In this document: positions 34,126 through 42,231 of the stretch, piece by piece | Layout: every line of letters begins with the position of its first letter | Position numbering within the stretch: position 1 is the first letter of the stretch | Source of the DNA: an uncultured Oscillospiraceae bacterium | GTDB taxonomy: Bacteria > Bacillota > Clostridia > Oscillospirales > Ruminococcaceae | NCBI GenBank assembly: GCA_905197685.1 | Contig: CAJJZS010000001.1 | Location: 248,001 to 312,000, forward strand | DNA: 64,000 nucleotides | Reading direction: 5' to 3' | The notes under the pieces: model-generated | Databases searched by the model: none | What the model was told of the DNA's origin: nothing | What the model saw: only the letters and a program-made list of their open reading frames with translations | Made by a program: the position numbers and the translations under genes

Positions 34126-35394
34126 ATGACACAGCTTTTGGAAAATATATCGCTTGCAGTTTCGGGACTGCGGGCAAACAAGATGCGCGCTCTGCTGACC
34201 ATGTTGGGTATCATCATCGGTATCGGCTCGGTAATCGCCATCGTTATGGTGGGCGACTCGATGACCAACTCGATGACCTCCTCCTTGCAGGAGATGGGCG
34301 CAAACAATGTGCAGCTTCAGGTGCAGCAAAGACCGAGCGAAAACGGAACCAGTTACTATACCAGTCTTGATGAGGACGACTTGATTCAGGACGAGATGAT
34401 TGAGCAGTTTATGCAGGATTACGGCGATGTGGTGGAAACGGTGAGCGTTTCGGACAGCGTGGGCAGCGGCAGAGTGACCGAGGGGCATAAGTATGCCAAT
34501 GTCAATGTCTATGGCGTCAATGACGGGTATCAGGTTGCCAACCATCTAGATATGCTTTCGGGAAGATTTATCGGAGAGCGGGACACCAAAGCAGCCAAAA
34601 ATGTTGCAGTGGTGTCGGATAAGCTGGTAAACAATATGTTCTCCGCCGGAGAAAATCCGCTGGGGCAGGAAATCAAGCTGAGTATGGGCAAGGATATTTA
34701 TACATTTACCATTATCGGCGTATACAAATATGAGCAGAACGCGATGATGGCGATGATGGGCGCAAGCGCTTCGGACAAGGACATCACTACAGATTTGCTG
34801 ATTCCGATTTCCACCATGCAAAAGATGGTGGACACGGTGGAAGGATATTACTATATCACCGCTTTAACCAAACAGGGAACCGATTCCCGCGTTTTGGCAG
34901 ATGAGTTCGGGGATTATTTTAATCGCTTCTACCAGAGAAACGAGGATTATCAGATTATGTCTACAAGCTTGGATTCGATTATCGACCAGTATACAACCAT
35001 GATGGGGACGGTGCAGATTGCAATCGCGGTGATTGCGGCAATCTCCCTGTTGGTAGGCGGTATCGGCGTTATGAATATTATGTTGGTATCGGTTACCGAG
35101 CGTACCAGAGAGATTGGAACCAGAAAGGCGCTGGGCGCAAAGAACAGCGCAATCCGAATGCAGTTTATCGTGGAGTCGGTGATTATCTGTCTGATTGGCG
35201 GTTTAATCGGAATCGCGGTGGGAATGTTGTTGGGCTACGGCGGAGCGACCTTGCTCGGCTTCCCGGCAAGACCGTCGGTGCAGGCGATTGTGATTGCGGT
35301 CGGATTTTCGATGGTGATCGGTATCTTTTTCGGATATTATCCGGCAAACAAGGCGGCGAAGCTCGACCCAATCGAGGCGCTGCGATATGAATAA
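34126..35394 (+). CDS. MacB-type exporter permease
   Basis: Permease of 422 residues with the MacB layout: helix 1 near 20-45 (ALLTMLGIIIGIGSVIAI), a MacB periplasmic domain (about 50-290) and the FtsX core with three helices (about 295-415) including TERTREIGTRKALGAKNSAI. It forms the pore moved by the ATPase encoded just before. GGAGGAAG lies ahead of the ATG. A terminator follows. Confidence 0.94.
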   Translation: MTQLLENISLAVSGLRANKMRALLTMLGIIIGIGSVIAIVMVGDSMTNSMTSSLQEMGANNVQLQVQQRPSENGTSYYTSLDEDDLIQDEMIEQFMQDYGDVVETVSVSDSVGSGRVTEGHKYANVNVYGVNDGYQVANHLDMLSGRFIGERDTKAAKNVAVVSDKLVNNMFSAGENPLGQEIKLSMGKDIYTFTIIGVYKYEQNAMMAMMGASASDKDITTDLLIPISTMQKMVDTVEGYYYITALTKQGTDSRVLADEFGDYFNRFYQRNEDYQIMSTSLDSIIDQYTTMMGTVQIAIAVIAAISLLVGGIGVMNIMLVSVTERTREIGTRKALGAKNSAIRMQFIVESVIICLIGGLIGIAVGMLLGYGGATLLGFPARPSVQAIVIAVGFSMVIGIFFGYYPANKAAKLDPIEALRYE

Positions 35395-35400
35395 CAGCGC

Positions 35401-35430
35401 AAGCCGTGGAGCAAACCGCCACGGCTTTTT
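35401..35430 (+). terminator. Terminator of the MacAB-like operon
   Basis: AAGCCGTGG and CCACGGCTT form a perfect 9-bp stem with a 9-base loop, followed by T. Confidence 0.85.
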
Positions 35431-35546
35431 GCCGTACTGCGGGTGGGTTTTGCTTTTTTCCTGCAACTGTGATAAAATAAGAAAAGCGTCGGAATAAAAG
35501 ACGGGAAAATAACAAGAAAAACAGTTTATCAAAGGAGGGAAAGAGG

Positions 35547-36248
35547 ATGGATTTGATTTCGCAAAAATATCAAAAACCGAGCCTTTTTCTGGAGGCGGGA
35601 TTTGCAGCCTTTTGTGTGGTGATGGCGGGGTATAATTTTTTCTGCTCCACCCCGTATTATGTATTTCTGTCCTTTTTGGGACTTGCCCTGAGCTTTGTCC
35701 CGCGCATCATCGAAAAGGTACTGAAGCTGAAAGCGGACTATCTGCTGCGCTTTGCAACTCATCTGTATATCCTGCTGACCTACGGAATCGGCATGATTTT
35801 TAACGGATATGATAAAATTCCGTACTACGATAAGGTGATGCACACCCTGACCGGCGTTGTGTTTGGACTGTGCGGATTGATTGCTTTTGCCTTTTTAAAG
35901 CCCGGTGACGGGGAGAAAAAGGATTTTGACCGCGAAGAATTTCCGGTAGCGGCAGTTTTCTCGCTCGGCTTTGCAACGGTGATTTCGGTCGGCTGGGAAA
36001 TTGTGGAATTTGTAATCAATCTGGTTTTGCACAATGATCCGCAGCACGTGCTGGACACAGGCGTCACCGATACCATGATGGATATGATTGTGTGTTTGAT
36101 AGGTTCGCTGATTTTCTGGATTCCGATGTATCGTTACTGCCGCAGCAAAAAGGGCGGCTTGCTGATGGATGTTTTTGAGAGTTTTCGTCAGACCAATCTG
36201 TTAAAACACAGAGAAAAACAGGGAGGAAGTTCTGAAAATCGGCAGTAG
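35547..36248 (+). CDS. DUF2238/YjdF-like membrane protein
   Basis: Membrane protein of 233 residues with about six helices. The conserved parts are DKVMHTLTGVVFG, the block SVGWEIVEFVINL and DTGVTDTMMDMIVCLIGS, whose acidic and His residues within the membrane are the marks of the DUF2238/YjdF family; function is not established. AAGGAGGG lies ahead of the ATG. It stands alone between two terminators. Confidence 0.82.
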   Translation: MDLISQKYQKPSLFLEAGFAAFCVVMAGYNFFCSTPYYVFLSFLGLALSFVPRIIEKVLKLKADYLLRFATHLYILLTYGIGMIFNGYDKIPYYDKVMHTLTGVVFGLCGLIAFAFLKPGDGEKKDFDREEFPVAAVFSLGFATVISVGWEIVEFVINLVLHNDPQHVLDTGVTDTMMDMIVCLIGSLIFWIPMYRYCRSKKGGLLMDVFESFRQTNLLKHREKQGGSSENRQ

Positions 36249-36286
36249 TTCCTCTTTCAAATTGCTTTTTGAGGAAAACAGCGTCC

Positions 36287-36334
36287 GGAGGCAGCAGTTG
36301 TTGTGATAAAAATAACTGTCTGCCTCCTGTTTTT
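36287..36334 (+). terminator. Terminator after the DUF2238-like gene
   Basis: GGAGGCAG (36287-36294) and CTGCCTCC (36320-36327) pair, with further pairing inside the loop, followed by T-rich sequence. Confidence 0.7.
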
Positions 36335-36413
36335 GTTTCTAAAAAAGCCGAGTAACAGGAAGTGTGCAGAGAGGTCCTTCTACCAATACCCCAAAACGCC
36401 CCTAAGAAATTGA

Positions 36414-36439
36414 ATACCAAATGGTGTACCATTTGGTAT
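36414..36439. repeat. 26-bp palindrome (12-bp arms, 2-bp centre)
   Basis: ATACCAAATGGT and ACCATTTGGTAT are perfect reverse complements around a GT centre. It lies in an otherwise empty stretch between a terminator and the tRNA-Ser promoter, about 100 bases before the -35 box. It could be an operator, a recombination site or part of a lost gene's control region; nothing nearby decides. Confidence 0.75.
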
Positions 36440-36538
36440 AAGAAATATGCAACAATCACACATTTATGCAAAAATTTTTCAATTCTTTTGTTTTTCGGGA
36501 CTTTCCGTTATTTTTTGCAAAAAAAGTTAAAAAAAGGG

Positions 36539-36567
36539 TTGACATTTTAAATTCCATTTGCTATAAT
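36539..36567 (+). promoter_or_regulatory. Promoter of tRNA-Ser
   Basis: Perfect TTGACA (36539-36544), 17-bp spacer and perfect TATAAT (36562-36567), as expected for a stable RNA gene. Confidence 0.9.
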
Positions 36568-36612
36568 ATAAAAGCACTTGTGAATCGGGTGTACGCAGAC
36601 AAAAGCATCTAT

Positions 36613-36704
36613 GGAAAGATGGCTGAGCTGGTCTAAGGCGCACGACTGGAAATCGTGTGTGCCCTATAAAGGCACCGAGGGTTCGAATCCCTCTCTTTCC
36701 GCCA
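36613..36704 (+). tRNA. tRNA-Ser, anticodon GGA
   Basis: Complete 92-base tRNA including encoded CCA. The acceptor arms GGAAAGA and TCTTTCC pair, the anticodon stem CACGA/TCGTG encloses the loop CTGGAAA with anticodon GGA (36648-36650), the long variable arm TGTGCC...GGCACC is the class II mark of tRNA-Ser, and GGTTCGAATCC is the T arm. It reads UCC and UCU codons. A consensus promoter precedes it and a terminator follows. Confidence 0.97.
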
Positions 36705-36706
36705 AA

Positions 36707-36741
36707 AAATAAGCAACCTCTTTTGAGGTTGCTTATTTTTT
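36707..36741 (+). terminator. Terminator after tRNA-Ser
   Basis: AATAAGCAACCTC and GAGGTTGCTTATT form a perfect 13-bp stem with a TTTT loop, followed by T. Confidence 0.9.
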
Positions 36742-36748
36742 ATGTAAT

Positions 36749-36766
36749 GGAAAGAGAGGGATTCGA
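36749..36766 (-). repeat. Inverted copy of the tRNA-Ser 3' end
   Basis: These 18 bases are the exact reverse complement of 36683-36700, the T-arm and acceptor end of the tRNA-Ser. tRNA 3' ends are favoured integration sites of phages and islands; an inverted copy just downstream may be a trace of such an event. Confidence 0.7.
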
Positions 36767-36969
36767 TTGAGCCGACGCTGTTAAGCGGAAAAATAATCTG
36801 GTGGATTGTTTTTAGGCGAGGGGTAGAATCGTCTTGTAACGAAATCTGCGATTCAAAGAAAAGAGAAATACTTTGGAGGTTCGTTCTTTTTTTGATTAAG
36901 AATATAACTTTGTGAAAAAGAGTCTGAAAAGACTCTTTTTTTATGTCACTGTATTTTATGAATATAATT

Positions 36970-37518
36970 TTATAGTGCTTCATTTCCTTTTTCTAAAAGA
37001 AGTTCTAAAATTTCATTGAGAATTTCTTTATTCTCGGGACAGTCTACAAGGTAGTAGGTATTGAAGGGAAAAGAACCGAATCTTTTTTCGGGATTGGACG
37101 CAAAGCAAAGTTCCTCATTACACAGACAAATCGACAGGTCAAAGCTGCCATGACAGAAAATGATATAATAGTAGCCTTTCTCTTGACGATGAGAGGAAGA
37201 AAATTCGTGGTATTCTCCGAGTTTTTTGCGTACTTTTAAGGAAGAAAGAAGAGAAAAGAAACAGTCTTTTTCCTGATTTTCCAAGTCGATGAAAGTGTTG
37301 TGAGGATGTTTTGAGCCGACAGAAAGATAATCTTCCTTTAAACCGGAAAGAGCGCGTGGGAGAACGCTGACGGAGTGACAGTTTTCTGCATGAATAGACG
37401 GGTTTTTTAAAGAAAGAACTTCCCCCAGAGGGCGAACAGGGCAGAGGAGCAGGTAAAGCGCAAGACACAGCAGAATGAGAAAGAGAAGGATAAGGGTCGG
37501 TTTTACATATTTTCGCAT
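36970..37518 (-). CDS. Membrane-anchored protein of unknown family, copy 2
   Basis: A 182-residue protein with one N-terminal helix (about 8-27) and an extracytoplasmic domain. It is a diverged paralogue of the protein encoded directly before it (37503-38078): both share CPVR.LGEVL after the helix, LLSSLK.RKK.GEYH in the middle and ELCFA.NPEKR.GS near the end, then CPEN and a Leu/Glu-rich terminus. Two conserved Cys outside the membrane could form a disulfide. The genes overlap by 16 bases. No known family is recognised. Composition is more AT-rich than the flanking core genes. Confidence 0.75.
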   Translation of the reverse strand: MRKYVKPTLILLFLILLCLALYLLLCPVRPLGEVLSLKNPSIHAENCHSVSVLPRALSGLKEDYLSVGSKHPHNTFIDLENQEKDCFFSLLSSLKVRKKLGEYHEFSSSHRQEKGYYYIIFCHGSFDLSICLCNEELCFASNPEKRFGSFPFNTYYLVDCPENKEILNEILELLLEKGNEAL

Positions 37519-38078
37519 GGAGAGTTCACCTCTTTTTCCAAAAGGAGCAGAAGATGGTCAAAGATTTGCTCATTTTCGGGGCAGTTTATGACATAATAGG
37601 CGTTAAATTTTGATGAGCCGTATCTTTTTTCGGGATTAAATGCAAAGCAAAGTTCCTGCTTACACAATATAATACGAAGAGATTCCTGCCAATAAAAGTG
37701 AATCCAGTATTCATAACTATCCTCGTTTCGGTGTTTGTGGTATTCGCCAATTTTTTTTCGTATTTTTAAAGAAGACAACAGTTTACAAAATGTTTGGGTT
37801 TCATTACCGGCTGCAAACTCGAATTCAAAGTCAATAGGAGATTTATCTCGAGACTCAAGAACATCTTTCTGCAATCCCGGCAAGGGGTATGGAAAAAGAT
37901 GGGTGGAATAATATTCTTTTTGGTCATAATTGTCCGAAAGGTAGTTAATACCCTTTCGCTCCAGCACCTCCCCCAGCGTGCGGACAGGACAAAAGATAAA
38001 ATAGGAAACAACGCAGAAAAAACCAATCAGCAAAACGGCAGCAGGCAAAAGATATTTCTTTCGTTTTTTTGAGTTCAT
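37503..38078 (-). CDS. Membrane-anchored protein of unknown family, copy 1
   Basis: A 191-residue protein, first of a tandem pair of paralogues. A basic N-terminus (MNSKKRKK) and one helix (about 9-29) are followed by an extracytoplasmic domain with the shared motifs CPVRTLGEVL, LLSSLKIRKKIGEYH, KQELCFAFNPEKRYGS and INCPENEQI. GGAGG lies ahead of the ATG at 38078. It lies immediately next to the prophage remnant, so arrival with an element or duplication at an integration hot spot is possible. Function unknown. Confidence 0.75.
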   Translation of the reverse strand: MNSKKRKKYLLPAAVLLIGFFCVVSYFIFCPVRTLGEVLERKGINYLSDNYDQKEYYSTHLFPYPLPGLQKDVLESRDKSPIDFEFEFAAGNETQTFCKLLSSLKIRKKIGEYHKHRNEDSYEYWIHFYWQESLRIILCKQELCFAFNPEKRYGSSKFNAYYVINCPENEQIFDHLLLLLEKEVNSPCENM

Positions 38079-38111
38079 TTTCTGTTCCTCCTTTTCTTAT
38101 CTTAATGATAG

Positions 38112-39281
38112 CACAAAGGGAAAGAAAAAGAAATATCAAAAATAATTTCCGACCTTCCCGATTCTTTCATCGAGCAGGTGTTGTCTGCGCCGGTGGAAGG
38201 GGCGGACATTTCCACAAGGCTGTGGCGGCAGGATATTGACACAGGCTTTTTTGTACGGCAAACTCTAAACCGAATGTTTATCGAGGGCAGACCCCCGCAG
38301 GATTTTGCCGAAGAACTGGCAAAGAAGATAGGGGCAGTGCAGATAGATAAAAACGGCAGGGCAACGGGCAGCGGCAAAAAGTATGAAGCCTATCGCTTGC
38401 TGTACAATGAAGCGAGCTACGCCTCCAATCAGGCAAGGCTGAAAGGTTATCGGGACACCGGTGTGCCTTTTTATGAGATAACCGCAACGCTCGACCAAAA
38501 GACCTCTCCTGTCTGTCAATCGTTGGACGGGTGTATCTTCTCGGTAGAAAAGGGAGGAGATATGCCGGAACGGTATATCAAAACGGACAGCGAATATCGG
38601 CAGGCAGCTTATTCTGCAAAAAGCGTGAGGGTCGGGGTGAATTACCCACCGTTTCATGTCAACTGCCGAACCGTCGCAACTGCATACTACGAAACTACAG
38701 ACACCGCAAGCATGACAAGGGCGGCAAGGGACGCAGAGGGTAACCCGATTACCGTCCCCGCCGATATGAAGTATGAGGAATGGTATGAAACCTATATTGA
38801 AAAATCCCCGAAAAGTGGTATAATGAAAGCAGCAAAGGCACAGCAGACATTAACCGATGATGAAGAGTGGGCGCTCAACGAGTATATCAGCAGCGGCAGT
38901 TATAAAATCAATGCTCCTTTGCGTGAGGGGATTGAGCTGACACAGGAACAGCAGGAGCTTGTCAGAAATTTGGATTCTGCATTGGAGAAAATGCCGGTAT
39001 ACACCGGAACGGTTTATCGTTCTATTAGTAGTCAAGATATAGATATACAAAGATTTTGGGCTGAACATACTGTGGGTTCAAACATAGTTTATCTCCCCTA
39101 TACATCTTCCAGTACGGAAATTTATGATGAAACAATGGATATTCAGATGGAGATAGAAAGCAAAACAGCGAGAGACCTTCGTGCATACAATGAACAAGAA
39201 CAGGAAATTTTGTTTCCAAGAGAGTGTGAATTTGAGATTGTTAAGAGAAAGGGCAATAGGTTGTGGCTGAAAGAAATCTAA
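38112..39281 (+). pseudogene. 5'-truncated phage MuF capsid protein with ADP-ribosyltransferase domain
   Basis: The open frame runs from 38112; the first usable codon is GTG 38178, without a ribosome binding site, and family similarity begins abruptly around 38140, so the 5' part of the gene is missing. Residues 1-170 (from GTG) match the end of a Mu protein F-like minor capsid protein (SPVCQSLDGCIFSVE, YPPFHVNCRTVATAYY). Residues 215-367 form an ADP-ribosyltransferase exoenzyme-like domain: Arg in GTVYRS (about 281), the STS-like TSSSTE (about 310) and the QxE/ExE-like EQEILFP (about 340). MuF proteins carrying such toxin domains are known in phages of Bacillota. The toxin part looks intact; expression is doubtful. 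Confidence 0.75.
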
Positions 39282-39541
39282 CATATGAGGAATGGAGCCG
39301 TCTGTCAGAAGAAGAAAAAGGGGAACGCTATCAAGAACTGTCAGAGCATGATAAGTTTAGAGTTAGAATTTCTATGTATCCTGGTGTTCGCCAGCGAAGA
39401 TGTAATAGTTGTGTTCACTATTGGGGATTTGCTAAGTGCGCTGCGTTTCCAGATGGAACCACCAAAGAGCATCGCAATAAAGTGGATAAAGACCCCGAAA
39501 CGCCTTGTGCAAACGGACTGAAATACCGGAAAAAAGAATAA
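39263..39541 (+). CDS. Small Cys-containing phage protein behind MuF-ART
   Basis: A 92-residue protein beginning at GTG 39263 and overlapping the end of the MuF-ART frame by 19 bases. Its second half carries CNSCVHYWGFAKCAAFPDG and a late His/Cys pair, resembling a small Cys-rich protein often found beside MuF genes in phages of Bacillota. An antidote role to the ADP-ribosyltransferase is conceivable from the position, but nothing in the sequence shows it. Confidence 0.6.
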   Translation: MAERNLTYEEWSRLSEEEKGERYQELSEHDKFRVRISMYPGVRQRRCNSCVHYWGFAKCAAFPDGTTKEHRNKVDKDPETPCANGLKYRKKE

Positions 39542-39640
39542 AAAATATTTGTATCGAGTTTAAAATATATGAACTCAATAATCAACCGTCCTTTATGGGG
39601 CGGTTTTTTTATACCCAAAAACAGGAAGGAATGAAAAAAG

Positions 39641-40117
39641 ATGGTATTTACCCGAGAGTTTATCCGAAACGCCGCAAAGCAAAGCGGCGTGGAACTGCCC
39701 AAAGAGTTGGAGGACGCCTTTATACAGGAACATATCTCTGAAAAAGAAGAACATTCCAAGCAAAAAATTCAAGAGGCGCTTGCAAACCATAAGCTTCAGG
39801 AAACAAAGGCAGAGGACAGCGAGGAGTACAAAAAGCTCAAACAGCAGTTTGAAGATTACAAACAGGAGCAGCAGGAAAAAGAGATAAAACAGGCAAAAGG
39901 GAACGCAGTCAAAGAACTGCTGACCGCCGCGGGACTGTCCGGCAAGGGTTTGGAAATGGCGCAAAAGCTGTACGATTTGGAATCCTTGGAGCTGGACGAG
40001 GGCGGCAAGGCAAAATTTTACCCGATAACAAAAAACAGTCCCCAAAATAAGGGGACTGTTAAAGCTGTCAAATCCGTTCAAAACTTCTCTAAGGCAAACG
40101 CGCAGAGCATATTGTGA
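39641..40117 (+). CDS. Phage scaffolding-like protein, 3'-truncated
   Basis: A 158-residue protein dominated by a Glu/Lys/Gln-rich coiled coil (about 45-95) and the stretch KELLTAAGLSGKGLEMAQKLYD, as in phage capsid scaffolding proteins (GP20-like). Homologues continue with a conserved tail, but here the frame after about residue 128 runs through a hairpin that serves as terminator of the opposite MFS gene, so the true 3' end is lost. AAGGAATG lies ahead of the ATG. This is the right-hand end of the prophage slice. Confidence 0.6.
   Translation: MVFTREFIRNAAKQSGVELPKELEDAFIQEHISEKEEHSKQKIQEALANHKLQETKAEDSEEYKKLKQQFEDYKQEQQEKEIKQAKGNAVKELLTAAGLSGKGLEMAQKLYDLESLELDEGGKAKFYPITKNSPQNKGTVKAVKSVQNFSKANAQSIL
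40034..40060 (-). terminator. Terminator of the MFS gene
   Basis: AACAGTCCCC and GGGGACTGTT form a perfect 10-bp stem, loop of 7; on the minus strand it is followed by six T. It lies inside the end of the scaffolding frame and marks where host chromosome resumes. Confidence 0.8.
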
Positions 40118-40176
40118 AAGGCTTTGTTTCACAACACAGTTTTGATAACGGGAAAAGCAGGGGAAAGAACAAACTT

Positions 40177-41409
40177 TTATTTATGGCTGTAAAGCAAAGG
40201 GTAAGCCTTTTCATCTCCTTTACGCAGCAGGATGTAGGCAAACAAATTGACTGCGCCAACGCACAGGACGCAGAACCAGACGCGGCTCATCGGAAGGGTA
40301 TCCGCCATCTGTCCGACCACCTGCTGTCCCGACAGCTGGAAAGCGCCGGCGAAGATGGTGTAAAAGGAGGAGAATCTGCCGCGATGGGAGGCGGGAATTC
40401 TTCGGGTAAGGTAAGGCTGCTGACCGATGGTCTGCACAATTTCACCCAGCGTAAAGATAATCATCGCCACAAAGTAAAAGACAGGCAGATTTTGCGCCCA
40501 GACAAAGAAAGAAAAGCCGATGAGAACCAGCAGCTGACCAATCAGAAGACGGCTGACATCCTGCAAGGAGCTAATCCACTTGGTCAAAAGCGGGGTTCCG
40601 ATGATGACAACCAACGCATTGACGCTGGTTAAGGTTCCAAACAAAACGGCGCCTTGCTCGGCATAAATCTGTTCCAGATTGAGCGGAAGCAGGAAATTAA
40701 ACTGGCTGTATACCAAGGACCACAGTCCGCCGCAGAACAAAAACAGATACAGCAGCGGATTTTTGCTTAAAATTTTCCAGATACTCTGGTTGCTTTTTGC
40801 CTGTTCATATCGGCTGCCGACCGATTCCTCCTGCACCGGAGTGATGTCTTTAATAAAGAAGAAAATTAAAATCGTGGAGGAGAAGGTAGCAATACTGCTG
40901 ATAAGAAAAGCAAGGTTCAGATGCTCTGCAAAGAGGAAACCGCCCAAAATCGGAGCAAGAACCAGACCGAGGTTGAGTCCCAGATAGTTCAGGCTGTACG
41001 CCTTTTCCCGATCCTTGACCGAAGAGAGGTCTGCCACCAGCGCGTCATAGCTGGGCCACTCCATCTGCGCAAACAGGGCAGCAACAGCGAGCAGAGGAAT
41101 CATCTTGCGGTCAATCGGAAGAAAACCGCAGATGAAGTAGCTGACTACCGTTACCAAATCGCAAACGATGATGATATTGCGCTTGCTGAAGCGGTCTGCC
41201 AGTTTTCCGCCGATCAGGGTGCAAGGCAGCTGAACAAAGCCTAAAATCATCATGATTGTTGCTACCTCTGAAGCGGAATACCCCAACTTGTTTTTGAGAA
41301 TGAGAGTCATCATCGGCCAGATCAACGCCCCCATATTGGTGACCACGCGTCCCCAGAAGATGATATACAGCTCTTTGCGCAGTCCCATATACTGTTTGAG
41401 AAAGCCCAT
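40177..41409 (-). CDS. MFS transporter
   Basis: Membrane transporter of 410 residues with 12 predicted helices. The A-motif between helices 2 and 3 is GGKLADRFSKRNI, and a second variant follows in the C half. Sequence style (FWGRVVTNMGALIWP, LVADLSSVKDREKAYSLNYLGLNLG) is that of drug/metabolite efflux MFS proteins of Bacillota. The substrate cannot be derived. The start ATG 41409 has AGGAGTG upstream; divergent from the CHAP-like gene. Confidence 0.93.
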   Translation of the reverse strand: MGFLKQYMGLRKELYIIFWGRVVTNMGALIWPMMTLILKNKLGYSASEVATIMMILGFVQLPCTLIGGKLADRFSKRNIIIVCDLVTVVSYFICGFLPIDRKMIPLLAVAALFAQMEWPSYDALVADLSSVKDREKAYSLNYLGLNLGLVLAPILGGFLFAEHLNLAFLISSIATFSSTILIFFFIKDITPVQEESVGSRYEQAKSNQSIWKILSKNPLLYLFLFCGGLWSLVYSQFNFLLPLNLEQIYAEQGAVLFGTLTSVNALVVIIGTPLLTKWISSLQDVSRLLIGQLLVLIGFSFFVWAQNLPVFYFVAMIIFTLGEIVQTIGQQPYLTRRIPASHRGRFSSFYTIFAGAFQLSGQQVVGQMADTLPMSRVWFCVLCVGAVNLFAYILLRKGDEKAYPLLYSHK

Positions 41410-41526
41410 TATTTACCACTCCTTTGACATTATAAATTTGTGCCGCATATGCTTTTATTTGAATTATATCAGGAAAGAAAAGATTTGACAAGATTTTCCG
41501 AATATTATCAAAAGTCCGGAATTCTA

Positions 41527-41535
41527 TGATATAAT
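41527..41535 (+). promoter_or_regulatory. Extended -10 promoter of the CHAP-like gene
   Basis: TGATATAAT (41527-41535); no clear -35 box. Confidence 0.55.
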
Positions 41536-41577
41536 ATGGCAGAGTAAAAGAAAAACAGAGAGTGAAGGAGGAAGAAA

Positions 41578-42096
41578 ATGAGTACAAGAAAAAAGTTGGC
41601 GCAGACAGCGAAAAGGTTGGCAGAGCTGCCCTTTCACGGAAGAACGGAAGAGCAAGAGTCAAATTTGCTGCCGATTGTCCGTCTGTTTCCGAAATGGGAT
41701 TTGGAGCGGGCAGAGCGAATGTGGTGCGCGGCATTTGTATATTATTGCTGTGTGCAGGCGGGTTTTCAGATTCCGTACAGTCCAAAAGGGTGCAGAACGT
41801 GCAGTCTTGCGGGCTGCGGCGGTTGGGAGGAATTTGCGCTGAGCGACAGTCGAATTGAATATCACCGCAGAGAAAGCGGATTTGAACCGCAGGCGGGTGA
41901 TATTGTGTTATATGACCGTGTTTTTATCAACCGGGAGCATGACCATATCGGTATTGTTTTGGAAAATCATCCCGGTTTTCTTATTACGGCGGAAGGAAAT
42001 GTGGGAAACAGCAATGCTTCGTCAATCGCAGTAAGAGAAAAAGACAGCCATATCCGGGCATTTATTCGTTTGCCGGACAATTACAGATATAAATAA
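41578..42096 (+). CDS. CHAP/NlpC-like cysteine peptidase without signal peptide
   Basis: A 172-residue protein of the CHAP/NlpC-P60 superfamily. The catalytic Cys is in MWCAAFVYYCC (about 43-53), the His in EHDHIGIVLE and a polar residue in AEGNVGNSN, the usual Cys-His-Asn order of CHAP amidases that cut peptidoglycan. A second Cys cluster, CRTCSLAGCGG, may bind metal or form disulfides. There is no signal peptide or membrane helix, unlike most cell-wall CHAP enzymes. GAAGGAGGAAG lies ahead of the ATG. Role open: non-classical export, lysis, or an intracellular substrate. Confidence 0.82.
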   Translation: MSTRKKLAQTAKRLAELPFHGRTEEQESNLLPIVRLFPKWDLERAERMWCAAFVYYCCVQAGFQIPYSPKGCRTCSLAGCGGWEEFALSDSRIEYHRRESGFEPQAGDIVLYDRVFINREHDHIGIVLENHPGFLITAEGNVGNSNASSIAVREKDSHIRAFIRLPDNYRYK

Positions 42097-42146
42097 TCTG
42101 CGGGGAAGAATTGCTGTATGAAAAAAATTCTTATATTTTGAAACGA

Positions 42147-42175
42147 TTGACATTTTTGCGTGTTTGTGATAATCT
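42147..42175 (+). promoter_or_regulatory. Promoter of the serine hydrolase gene
   Basis: TTGACA (42147-42152), 17-bp spacer, TAATCT (42170-42175). Confidence 0.65.
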
Positions 42176-42231
42176 GTATCAAAAGAATTCTGTAAAAAGA
42201 ATAATTTTGTAAAAAAGGGAGAGGAAAAAGG

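Noticed and set aside
36633..36983. 116-codon minus-strand frame overlapping tRNA-Ser
   Set aside because: It reads the complement of the tRNA (RDSNPR-type peptide, a classic annotation artefact) and has no ribosome binding site.
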